From positions 34,315,298 to 34,379,297 of the forward strand of contig NC_084762.1 in NCBI RefSeq assembly GCF_028858725.1: a DNA stretch of 64,000 nt, read 5' to 3'. Made by a program: the position numbers and the translations under genes. The notes beneath the pieces were generated by a model. That model worked only from the letters and a program-made list of their open reading frames with translations, had not been told where the DNA came from and ran no database searches. Below, piece by piece: positions 1 through 10,356 of this stretch. Positions within the stretch are counted from its first letter, which is position 1. Every line of letters starts with the position of its first letter. This stretch comes from Colius striatus. Lineage: Eukaryota > Chordata > Aves > Coliiformes > Coliidae.

Positions 1-2058
1 GAGAGGTACCATCCGTGGTCCCTGACCAGCCTGCGGTTTGGCTGGAAGGGCAGGGTTCTGTGGTCGGAGGCAGCCTCCTGGTGAGAGGTGGCAAGAGGGT
101 CTCCCCAGGGCTCTGCCTTGTACCACAGTGATGGCAAAGGTGAGCTGCTATGCGCTGGGCAGTGCCCGTTGCTGACTACCAAGCCATGCCACACCTGGCC
201 TCCTCCACCCCTGCCACCCTCCCTGAGATCCCTTGTCTGCCCCACTCTCACCCTGCCTTAAAGCTTCTTCACAGCACTCCCTGTGCAAAGAACATGAAGT
301 AGGGCATGCTGGTGTGTCTCCTACAATAGTTGCTTTGTTGCTCACTGCAGGTTGCTGCTTTGCTATCACCAATTCCTTGTCTCTTCTACAATAGCAAAGC
401 CTGTACCAAGGCTGTTAGATCAACAGTCTGCCCGAGGGGATACACTAGTTTGCTTCTGGTTTTCCTTTTACCCAATTTATGTTATTTTCTATCAGTGTCA
501 AATATTATTTCTGAATCACCTGTTGCGTAAATTACTAAAACTCATTAACACTTCTGCTTCACACTGAGCCATTTTTTGTTTACTTTGAGAAGATAACTCG
601 ATGGTCAGCTGCTGTTTAGGAGAGCCTCTTCACTAGTCTCAATATGTGTGGGGCAGGGAGACGGTCTCTATACAAGAGTTAGACTTACTAAGAAAAAGAA
701 AATTCAAGAGATGCAAAGAGGAAAAAAAGTAATTGCATGGATACCACATTTTGCTGAAACTCTTGTTGCTATTTTTACTTTTCTGTGTTGTACGATTCTC
801 TCTGAAGTAGCTCTCTCAGCAAACAAGGCCAGGATGAAAGACAGACTGATTAAAAAAATCAAGGCCGTTGAAGAAAAACTGATGCAGTGGGTGGTGATCT
901 TTTCCTGAGCCAGCTAAGTCTCAGCGCAGTAATCCTTGACATCTACAGCCAGTGGAAGGCTTTAGGTATATTTTAAGAGCAAAATTTGCTTGGGATACCA
1001 TGGTCAACAGCAGCCAGTTTACATATTTACATACATCCATCAGTAGAAGTTGGACAAGCTGCTCTTTATTTCCTACCTTAAACTACTATACCTTTGTGGG
1101 GTAAGGAATTGCAGATGAATATAAATGTTTGCAGAGGTTTCCTCATTCTAAAATACTCTAGAAATATTATCATTGTTTGCCCACTCAACTGCCATAATTT
1201 CTTCCTGGATGAGAGAGATTTGGCTCTTCACTTCTTTCTTTTGATGGGCCATAAATCCAGGTCCCTTCTTTTGACCTTCTGTTCTTTACGGGAGAAAAGT
1301 GTCACTCCACAGTTAAAAGCAACCAAATCCACAACACCAAATCAGTCCACTGCTGGTTTCTGAGCTTCTAGTCACTTCAACAAATTACAAAAAGTGAGAT
1401 ACTATGCTAAAAAGGGGAAAAAAAAGAAAAAACCCCAAACCCTATATTTTCTGCCCTAATTTGTAAAGGAGTAAAAATGAAGCAATCCCTCCAGGAATGT
1501 TGTTGCCAGCCCTGTGCACGCCCAGCCCCCTGTACAGCACATGCCCTGTGCCACTCGCTGAAGGAGGAAGGCGAGCAGGGTGGGGATGCCTTGCGGTGAG
1601 GTTTCCTTTCCCACAGGTTCCGTTCTCAGCTGTGCTTTCATTCTAGGCCTTCAGAAAAAGGAGAAGTAAATCCTGCTGTTGCAATTATTCAGAGAACTTG
1701 ATCCCAGAGTGGCACCCATGTACCAAGAGATTGCAAACACAAATCGGGCACATTTTTCAGAAAAGGTTCTCCAAAAAGCTGCCTGAGAGCCAGAACAGAA
1801 TAGACCTGTCTCAACTTAGCAACCCTTTTGTCCTTAACAAAAAAGCTCTCCTCTGCTGCTACCTGCAAAAACAGGCAATATAAGAGAGCTTTTCCATCCT
1901 TTGGAGCCATCTGTTTTTCTAAAACCAAGATGTACTGGTTTTAATACAACCTCACTACTAACCGTGCCGTGGTCACCTGCAGTGAGTGGGTTGGAATAAG
2001 CAACCGGGGAAAGATAAAAGCTTGACTCTGGGCATTGCCACTAAGTTTGAGCTTAAAT

Positions 2059-2102
2059 ATCAGAATATTTCTATGATACTATGATCTATGAAATATTCTG
2101 AT
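2059..2102. repeat. Perfect 13-bp inverted repeat with 18-nt loop
   Basis: The arm ATCAGAATATTTC at 2059-2071 is the exact reverse complement of GAAATATTCTGAT at 2090-2102. The 18-nt loop is itself made of ATGAT/CTATG-like repeats. Both arms are AT-rich. It could be a small palindromic element, a protein-binding palindrome or chance. I see no transposon ends or target-site duplication around it. Confidence 0.75.
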
Positions 2103-3675
2103 TTCCTTGGTACCAGGTGTGAGTGATATGTGACCTGGGAGAGAGCACCTAAGTCATGACCAGTATTGGCAATGATTTCACAGAAAGTAGACTGGGCTAG
2201 AAACCAAATTGTACCACAGATGTCTCCGGCCTGCACTCAAGCTGGTGTCACACCAGCTTTGCAGTTACATGTGTGAGCTAGACTGAAGTGATGCCTTCCT
2301 ACAAAGTGGAGGAGGTTCAAGGTTTAGGCCTGTTCTAGCTCTTGCAAATGTCTGACAGAGAAAATCCTGGCAATTTATGTTTTATACCTCTCAGTAACAC
2401 AGTTTGGAAGCAAAGGCATGGCCTGAATGTCATAGTTCTCCCTAGAACATTATTTGCAACAGCAATTCTTTATGTCCACCAACCTCTGCTAAGTGATGCC
2501 CTGAAGGAGAGCTGCTAAACTGAGTTAAACAGTGATTTACAGTGTTTTAGAGACTGATGAATATATTGTGGGCAGGAGGGAAATGCTGAGACCTAACAGT
2601 GTTCTGGTGATGGAAGCAGCTAGGTCAGACTGCCTTAGAAAAATATACACATGTTCCTTTTGCAGTTGCCTCAGGCAGACTCTCAGACATCTTACAACCG
2701 AAGCCACTTAACCATAGTTTCTGGGAATATGGGAGAATGTCTTCAAAAATTCCTTTGGAAGTGAAAAACCCCCACATTGTCTTGCAAAATGCCTGGGGTC
2801 AGTACTGTCAAGAATCACCTCACAGCAGCAAAATGAGCACTGTGCTGGTTGGAGCTGGAAGAAGCAGAGAAGACTAAGGGAGAAGGCTGACTCCTGCAGT
2901 CCTTCCAGCAGTTGGAGGAACAGGAAAGATAGTCTACACAATAAAGCGCAGTAAAGATCCCTAAACTGTATAGTCTACAAGCAGAATTAATTTAATGTGA
3001 AAGAGAGGCATTCACCTACAGGCACTGTTTGTTTGACAGTGTGACCTGGGTGTCTGAAACGAATGACCCAGGGCTTTCATTCTATTTTTAATAGCTTAGT
3101 TAAAGCAAAAGAAGCAGAACTCATATCTTTTTGGAAATACTACTCTCTGAATATACTGCTGTGAATCAGCTTGCAATATACTTTGCCAGTGATGGAAGAC
3201 ATACAGATGAACAATGAGATAAGTTTCTTCCTTGTTCTTCCTCCAACATTCAAGGAAATTGCTATTGGGGGAAAAAAAAATTATAAAACAATATTATGTA
3301 TGGCAGAGAAAATAAGGAAGAAATTGTGGGTTTGGGATAGGCACTATAATATGATGTAGACCTCTTTGGTCAAATTTAGGATTTGTTATAGTTGGTAAAA
3401 AGATTATATAATTGATGTGTGACCCTTACTAAGACAAAGGGTTTTGATGCTTAGCAGGACTGAACATATTTGTTGGTTGTGCTGGGGACAGCATCAGCCA
3501 GTTTGCATGTTATTATGGTATGCAGTCTGCTGCTCTGTAACAATTTATGGAAATAATCTGAAGTATTTCTGAGGGAAACTCATAGAATTTAATATTCAAA
3601 GGATGAAAAATCCATCATCTATTCTTTTCTGATAACAATGACCTCGTTGGATCACAGAGGAATAGGTGTGAAAAT

Positions 3676-3720
3676 AACCAGGAAGGCAAAAGCAACCAGG
3701 AAAGCAAAAGCAACCAGGCA
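3676..3720. repeat. 18-bp tandem repeat, 2.5 copies
   Basis: The unit AACCAGGAAGGCAAAAGC at 3676-3693 is followed directly by a second copy with one substitution at 3694-3711, then by the first 9 bases of a third. It is a small minisatellite-like array in non-coding DNA. Confidence 0.85.
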
Positions 3721-5012
3721 TGAAGAGTTCTTGAAGAAGGCAAAAGATAATAGGGATATTTAAATTGGTTGAAATAGCAAAGATATTCCCATCCCAGCCA
3801 AGAGACGTTGGAATGTGCTGGACTCCTCAAGCAGGAGAACAACTCAGCACTCAGCTAACTGTCACCAAGAAATAAATCTACCAAGCAGAAATCCAGCATT
3901 TCTCAATAGCTGCTCTCGCAAAATTGAACCTAACTTCAAGAGATCTGCTACTCCCACTGTCCTTCCCTAAGGCAGAATCAGCTATTCTTATATTATTCCC
4001 AATAGTAACTTGTCTACTCTGTTCTTCAAAAGCTTTATGGATGCTTTGCAAATTAAAGCAGCACTCCGATTCACTCAGCACTGACTCACTGAAGCATTCA
4101 CTTTTGCTGCTGCACTATCTTGACAGTTGGAAAGGTTTTTTTCCTAACTTGCTTCCTAGTTTGTACTAGTTTGCTACCTAATTTGCCTCCTCCATTCTGC
4201 AGTCTAAGTTCATGACTCCTTGTGAACCACAGAGATGGAGAAGAGGGCTTGAGGGCTTGAGGACTGTGCTTATCTTCTGCAGTCATCTTCTCTCCCTCAA
4301 ATGGAGTGGTTCTGGTTCCTCCCATCCTTTTCTTAATTTCCTAGTTTTTAGCCCTCTCAGCAGTCTGGTATCTCTCCTTAGGACTGTCACCAAACAGTCT
4401 CTATTCTCCTTGAACTGAGATGCCTGTAAGCCATGTTCTGCCTCGACTAAGGTCTTTCTAACCCCAACCACAGTGACTGAATTACTTTGTTTCCCTGCCT
4501 TTGATCATTCCTGATGGCAAGATGTCTGCTGTTTTGGGGTGTTACTGCTGAGTCCCACCTGGCTGCCTCCAAGCCTCCTTTCTGAAAACATGCTACTTAA
4601 GCAGCCATGCCCCAGCCTGCATTTGTGTGGTTGATGATTACTCTTGCTTGAGCATAGCACTTCACAGCTCACTACCTCGCATTTAGGTTTTTTTGCAAAA
4701 CACTTGTCTAGTTTGTCAATATTAGCTTGAGTTTTGTTTCTGTCCTCCAGTGTACACACTGGGCAGCCTGCTATCTGCAATTGTAATGAGTGTGATCATA
4801 TCTGCTCTCCCATCTAGGATATTAAAGGATATATTGAATAATACCAGATCCAAAGGCAAACCCTGTAAAATCACACTTGACCATTTTCTTCTCTTTTGAT
4901 AATGAACCATTGGGAACTACTCACTAAGGGTAATTTTCAAGATGATATTCATTCTGTAAGGGTTTCATCCAGGAGAGTTTGCTTCCTTCCTTTGAATTGA
5001 AATAGTATTTTT

Positions 5013-5225
5013 AGGAATAACTTTTTCACTGAGAGGGTTATTAAGCACTGGAACGGGCTGTCCAGGGAGGTGGTGGAGTCGTCATCCTTAGAGATATTCA
5101 AAAGACACACAGATGAGGTGCTGAGGGTGGTTTAGTTTAGTGTTGAGCCTAGCAGTGTTAGGTTAGTGGCTGGATGCGATGACCTTAAAGGTCTTTTCCA
5201 AGCACGAAGATTGTGATTCTGTAAG
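5013..5225 (+). mobile_element. CR1 LINE 3'-end fragment
   Basis: The stretch matches the 3' end of a CR1 non-LTR retrotransposon in sense orientation. It contains the typical phrases for a GGGCTGTCCAGGGAGGTGG block, a VVES-like coding remnant, and a GATGACCTTAAAGGTCTTTT block followed by a degenerate ATTCTGT tail. It is strongly 5'-truncated and diverged, which is usual for CR1, and it has no coding capacity. Its left edge is estimated from where similarity to the other copies fades. Confidence 0.88.
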
Positions 5226-5772
5226 AATGTAATGGTTGCCTTTCATAGGCCAAATGACGTCTGAATGAAAAATATTTGGCAGCCAGCAAAAGTCAAGTCA
5301 CAGTCAGCGTTGATGGACCTGGTGGGATGTGCTAGGTGTGACATGTCTGAATGGACACACACGCAACTCACCTCTGAGGCATGTGATGGGTTCATTGTCC
5401 ACAGCATGGCGGATAATATGACAGGAGACAGTAGGACACCAACAGCCTGTGTGTCGTGGGTCCTGCTCACTGTGGTGTGCTTGTCCATTGGGCATGGAGT
5501 ACAAGGCTGTGCACAGACCTCCCCCCTGGCCCCCAAACTGAGGTGTCCAAGATGGATATGAACATGATTCCTGGAGCCTATCCTTTTTTTCAGCTCTCCA
5601 AGATATAGGGTGTGTACTTCATAGCCTCATGAAGCTTTGTGCACAGGACTCCTAAGGTCCATGAAGTTGTGTGGAGTGAGTCATGTCTTCTACCATCATG
5701 GTCTACTGACTCTCCTCCTGGATAGTAAGAAGGAGAATTTCTCTGGAATTTAATATCCTTATGTAAAAAGAA

Positions 5773-5791
5773 AACAAACAAACAAACAAAC
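5773..5791. repeat. (AAAC)n simple repeat
   Basis: A short microsatellite of the AAAC/ACAA type, about four to five units. It shows no obvious link to a retroelement tail. Confidence 0.8.
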
Positions 5792-8700
5792 AGCTTGGTT
5801 TGGAGGAAAAATGGGCAAAAAGTTTCAAGAATTGACAAAGAAAAAAATTATACTAAGCTCAGTCACTGACACAGATGGTCTAAACACAACGTAAGTTTCT
5901 GGAGTGCCTGTAACTTGTAAATGAGTTAACAACTAGGCAAGTTATTGTAACCCCATCCTTTGGGTTTCTGAGGAGGAGATTTACTGGGAAAACTGAAATG
6001 CAGCAATATCCAGAGCAGATACTCTTCCTACATCCTCCTTCACAGTCTCAACCTGAGAGACATCTGCCCTTCCTTAATCTCTTTTTTTTTTACTCCTTGT
6101 TTTCCATACAGGTTATCCCCTCAAATGTAATCTTCCTCTCTGAAATAGGCCCAGAACAAAGCACAGCACTGACTAACCTTCTGACACACAACTTTCTGAT
6201 CATGGGAGTTCACCTTGCATCAGAGCAGTAGATATGAATAGGGCAGAAATTGTTTAAGACATCCCCTTTCAGCAACAGTATACAGGGCAGAAAATGGTCA
6301 ACTTATCTCTCATGCTACTTGTGAAGGTGTTGGTAATTTAAGGTAGGGATTAATTAAAACAACTCCTTCCAACACTGCTAAGTGGCACAATTTTTTATGC
6401 CTCTTTCATCAGGATGGTCTTGGCTTTTAGTCTTTTATCTGAAGACAAAACATCAGAACTCTTGATTTTTCCCCTGGTTCAGAAATTCTAATAATGTTGT
6501 AGGAGAAGAGTAATGTTGGGATGATTTAAAGAGCTGTCCTAAAAGCTGCCTTCTCTTACTTTGTTTTTGCCATTTCCCCAGTCTCCCCTACTTTTTGTTT
6601 ACAGGTTCTTAGAGGATGGGTGGTGGCTTTTTCTGAGAGTAGAATCTGATGTGGTTACATGAAAAACATGCACGTGAGAGCTTTGCAGTGACTGCAGAAT
6701 TGATTCGGGGGTTTTTTTGGGTTTTTTTTTGGTGTGGAGTAGGGCTGCACTAGCCAACAGTTGAAAAGTTACTGTGCTTTGGAACAGCTCAACAAGAACG
6801 AGATAAAAGTACTTCTTGTGGATACAGAGGGCAAAAAAAAAGTGCTGAGATGCTACAAAATAAGTCATTGAGGAAGATAACTTTTGTTAGACTGGATGGT
6901 TAAGATCAGTAAATAGCAAAGACACAGGCATACAAACTAGCAGGGAAAAATTATGCTGCCTGAAATACAAAGATGGAGCAGGGAGAAGGAGGGCCCAGGT
7001 GTCCATGTGAGGTGAGCTGGTTTTATTTATGTTAAGTTAGCCTATCTTGAGGGAAGGAGCAACGTGCTCCCCTGGGGGACAGATTTCTGGAAGAAAAAGG
7101 CATACTGCAAGTGATGTAGGGGAGGCTGCTGTCAAGGGAGGATGTGGAAATGGGAACGAATCAAAGCAACTCCTCTTTGTGCATCTCCAATTGAGACTGA
7201 ATCATTGCCATTTATCACCAGCCTGGCTGCTGCGTTCATTCTGGTGACAGTTGTTTTCAGGAGAGAGGACAGCTTTTGATGCCTATTAATTCCCCAAAAA
7301 TAAAGAAAAAAAGAGCTGTCAAGGTAACAGGCATCCAGAGAGGCTGACTGAAAACAGTGGGTAATAAAACAACTTTAAGTCCCAGGGAAGTGCAGCAAAA
7401 AAGGGAGCTGCCACAAAAACCAGGACAGTGTGGCTTGTTCCTTCATGTTTCTGGAGGAAGCAGTCAGTGTCTAAAACTTTCCATGCTCAATTTACAAGTG
7501 AGGGCCAGTTGCAGGACAATACATGAAAGTTAGCATTGCTGTTGCAGAGTATTTTCTCCAGGTTTCTGCCTGCTAGGCTGTCAGTTTTTAGTCATTCACA
7601 TATGTATGTGTAGCATTGCTCATCTTGCAACTTATCCAAATCAAGCCCCAAAGCCCTCCTCAGCAGGAACAGTGAAACCTCTTCTGGCCCACACCACTCC
7701 TCAGAGACTGATGTGCTCCACAGCACCCTGGGGCAGTTTAGCTATTGACATTCACGTACCGCTGTTTCAAGGAAATGATATGGCAGCAGCCACCCATTGC
7801 CAGGAAGTTTTAAGGGAAGGTACACCCTGTGACTGGTCCTTCAGAACTTCTCCTTTCCCTCACCCCTGGCAACCTTCTCACATGTTGGCCCTGACAGGCT
7901 TTGCAAGCTCATCAGTTTCCAGCTCCGACCCTGGGAGCCAGCACTCAGAGAGGTATCATCACCCTGAGTTAGCATCTCTTCCCTCCAGATTGATGCTTTT
8001 CCTCTGCAACTTTCACGTCCCCATCTTGATATTCCTCTTCTTACACCTCTCTCCTTTTCTTACTGATACCCTTTTCTGCTCTGTTTCCCCTCATCATCCC
8101 ATAATGCTGCTTCTCTCTTTTTACAATCTACTACTACATTTCCTTCATCTACTCACGAGTGTGGCAGGAGGGCATTACTGATATGCAGCTACCGCCTAAT
8201 CAGAAATGGCTCTTGCCTGAAGAAATCCCTTCAAATAAGCAAGGCAGGAAAAAGTGCCAGGGGAGTAAGTCTAGAAAGAAGAATTATCTTCCACAAGCCT
8301 GTCCAGCAGGGCAAGAAACAACTAATCTCTCTTACCTGTTGGTCCAAACTATTGTCTTTACTCTGTGGGGACTTAAACAAAGAAAAGCAAAGCACCAGAG
8401 GGCCCTCCTAGGAACAGAGTTCCCCAACGAGCCTTGCTGCTGCAGCACAGGAAAAAACAGGTAATCGAGACACACTGCCCCACCAAAAACCAGTTCTGGA
8501 AGGGTCTTGGCTTTGGCCACATCCACAAAACACAGCTTCCCAGCCCTGCAAAGACAGCAGCCTCCAGGCTGCATAGCCAAGACGTCCAACATGACAGCAA
8601 GGGAGAGGTATGAGCTCTGCAGGAAGCAGTGCACTTTTCAGGGACCAGAAGGTACCTTACCCTCAGCCCAGGGGAAGGCTGTGCTTGGGGTGAGATGGTG

Positions 8701-9146
8701 ATTTTCCCCTTCCTGTGATGACCAAATGGCTGCCACATGACTTGCTACAGGAGCTAATGAACCCGGTCCTAAGGTGTGGGCTGGCATTAGGTCAGGTACT
8801 ACAAATGGACTTGTTCCATCTTCTGTCTTCTGCATCTGGACTAGGTCAAGTGGTGCACTGCCTAGGAGACTAGCTGTCTCAATTTTCAGTCCTGCAGAAA
8901 CCCACTGCTAGAGCTTTAAAGAAAGTCACAGAATAATTAGAGAGAGGCTCATGATATCTGCTTGTGACACATGTACAGGAAGCTGAAGCGAGCACCGCTG
9001 TTGTGCTGGAAGTCTCGCTTTCAGGGGAGTGGCAACACATACAACTACTATACAGAATAATCAAAACTCGCTATAGGTTTACTCTCATTACACATCAACT
9101 GCTGGTAGCAGAGATGTGAGGGACTACGGGTGTTAGGCCCCATGTC

Positions 9147-9177
9147 TATATGTGCACACACATGCACATGTATATAT
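9147..9177. repeat. 31-nt alternating pyrimidine-purine tract
   Basis: Every base alternates pyrimidine and purine through TATATGTGCACACACATGCA and the following CATGTATATAT. It also contains a small inverted repeat, ATGTGCA and TGCACAT. Such tracts can adopt Z-DNA or cruciform structure. No function is shown. Confidence 0.8.
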
Positions 9178-9351
9178 CTGAGCGCTCCAATGAAGTCAGC
9201 AGGACTATGCAAGGCACAGATACTACCTAAAGCCCAACTGCATTTACATCTCTCATAAATTGAGAGACCTGACAGGGAGGAGTCAACTTGCTTTATAAAG
9301 CTCAGGAAACACCAGTGTGATGCAGAATTAGTAGTGACAGATATATTCAAA

Positions 9352-9548
9352 TAGAATCACAGAATCATAGAGTTATTTTGGCTGGAAAAGACCTTTAATA
9401 TCACTGAGTCCAACTCCTAACCTCACACCGCCAAACTCATCACTAAACCATGTCTCTCACCACCTCATCTATGCATCTTTTAAATATCTTCAGAGACAGT
9501 AACTCTACCATCCCCCTGGGCAGCCTGTGCCAGCGTATGGAGTATAGA
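9352..9548 (-). mobile_element. CR1 LINE 3'-end fragment, antisense
   Basis: It begins with the reverse complement of the CR1 terminal repeat (AGAATCACAGAATCATAGAG). It continues through the antisense forms of the ACCTTTAATATCA, AAACCATGTCTCTC and CCCTGGGCAGCCTGTGCCAG blocks. Similarity stops near 9548. It is a short, 5'-truncated, non-coding copy of the same general type as the one at 14735. Confidence 0.92.
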
Positions 9549-10238
9549 AGATGCCTATTATTGACAGACAGCAAGTTTTACTTTGATGTTTTCCTCTTGT
9601 TAACCTGATTGTCAGGGAGGTCCTTAGAGTCACCAAAGACAGTAACTCAGGAAATCCTAACTGCTAGCACCAAAACTCTGCTAGTGCATGTGCTGACGGG
9701 ACAACTGGCATCACCTGAAGCTTTCCAGCCTGTCCTTAGGTCCGTTGCCATAGCTCACTCCAGTGTGGGTGAGGGTGTGCTGTCACTCCATCATGCTAAA
9801 TTAAAAAATAAAATCCCATCAACACAGGCACTGGGAGAGCCTGGGGGTTTACCCTGCTTAAACTATCGCTGGGGTGAAAACGAGCTGCTCTCTAGATAAG
9901 CAGGGTGAGTGGTTCCCTGGCTGTACCTCTGCCACCAGAAAAGATTCACATTCATATGCAAAACCCCTACACCACGGGCTACCAGGGCTGCCAGCAGCAT
10001 TCAGCATTTGCAGCAACAGGGCAGGGTGCTTTGTAAGCCCGTCCTTCCTGCCTCTGCTCTCAAAATCAACTTCTCTCTCAGCAGTAAGGACACCCCACCT
10101 CAAAACCCACCTCAAAGGCTGTCAGCAAAAACAAGCAGCATTATTCATATGAATGGGGCTATTTTCATAAGTGCAGATGCGGAAGCTGTTGCCACCAAAA
10201 TGTGGAAACCAGTGAAAGGAAATAGTCGAGCTGTAGCA
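9549..10238. other. RIPOR2: Non-coding DNA immediately upstream of the distal RIPOR2 first exon
   Basis: This stretch leads into the Kozak-type ATG at 10296 and is where a promoter for the long isoform would be expected. I see no CpG island and no convincing TATA box at a fixed distance. There is a perfect 12-bp palindrome, ATTCATATGAAT, at 10143-10154, which resembles POU-domain dimer sites. The long-isoform frame is closed by a TAG at 10239-10241, so the coding part cannot extend further left within this exon. Confidence 0.45.
10143..10154. promoter_or_regulatory. 12-bp palindrome resembling a POU dimer site
   Basis: ATTCATATGAAT is a perfect palindrome about 140 bp upstream of the distal coding start. 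POU-domain factors bind related ATGAATATGCAA-type palindromes as dimers. The match is by similarity only and could be chance. Confidence 0.3.
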
Positions 10239-10295
10239 TAGGAACCAGTTCAAGCACTCGGCTCTGGCTGCTCTCGGAGCTGTGTCCTTGCCACC

Positions 10296-10356
10296 ATGCA
10301 GCACACCCAAGAAGATCTGACTGCACCCGGAGAAGAAGATGATGCCTTTGAGGAAG
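10296..10356 (+). CDS. RIPOR2: RIPOR2 alternative first coding exon (acidic N-terminal extension)
   Basis: The ATG sits in GCCACCATGC, a near-ideal Kozak context, with an in-frame TAG 54 nt upstream. Twenty codons plus one base follow (MQHTQEDL..., ending in an acidic EEDDAFEE stretch), then a donor AAG|GTAAAG. The single overhanging base plus the 26 nt of exon 2 before the standard ATG make a whole number of codons. They read [14 protein letters not shown] with no stop, so the extension totals 29 residues. I infer a long isoform from an upstream promoter. Seen: start, frame and donor. Not shown: transcription. The alternative is a chance ORF next to a chance donor, which the frame match makes less likely. 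Confidence 0.72.

Larger units (their letters stand above)
1..5012. other. Gene-free upstream flank, first part
   Basis: I see no exon, RNA gene or recognisable repeat family across this stretch. The open frames are short, lack flanking splice signals and resemble no protein I know. It holds two small structures listed separately: an inverted repeat at 2059-2102 and an 18-bp tandem repeat at 3676-3720. Composition is ordinary AT-rich intergenic DNA. Distal regulatory elements could be present, but sequence alone cannot show them. Confidence 0.6.
5226..9351. other. Gene-free upstream flank, second part
   Basis: I find no supported gene here. An ATG-initiated open frame of 191 codons at 7606-8181 is the longest in the flank. 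It has no recognisable domain, no splice context and a length expected about once by chance in a window this size. An (AAAC)n run lies near 5773-5791, and an alternating purine-pyrimidine tract lies at 9147-9177. Confidence 0.55.

Noticed and set aside
7606..8181. 191-codon ATG-initiated open frame on the + strand
   Set aside because: It has no recognisable domain and its C-terminal half is only a run of Leu/Phe/His from pyrimidine-rich DNA. It lacks splice context, and its length is expected about once by chance in 64 kb on two strands.
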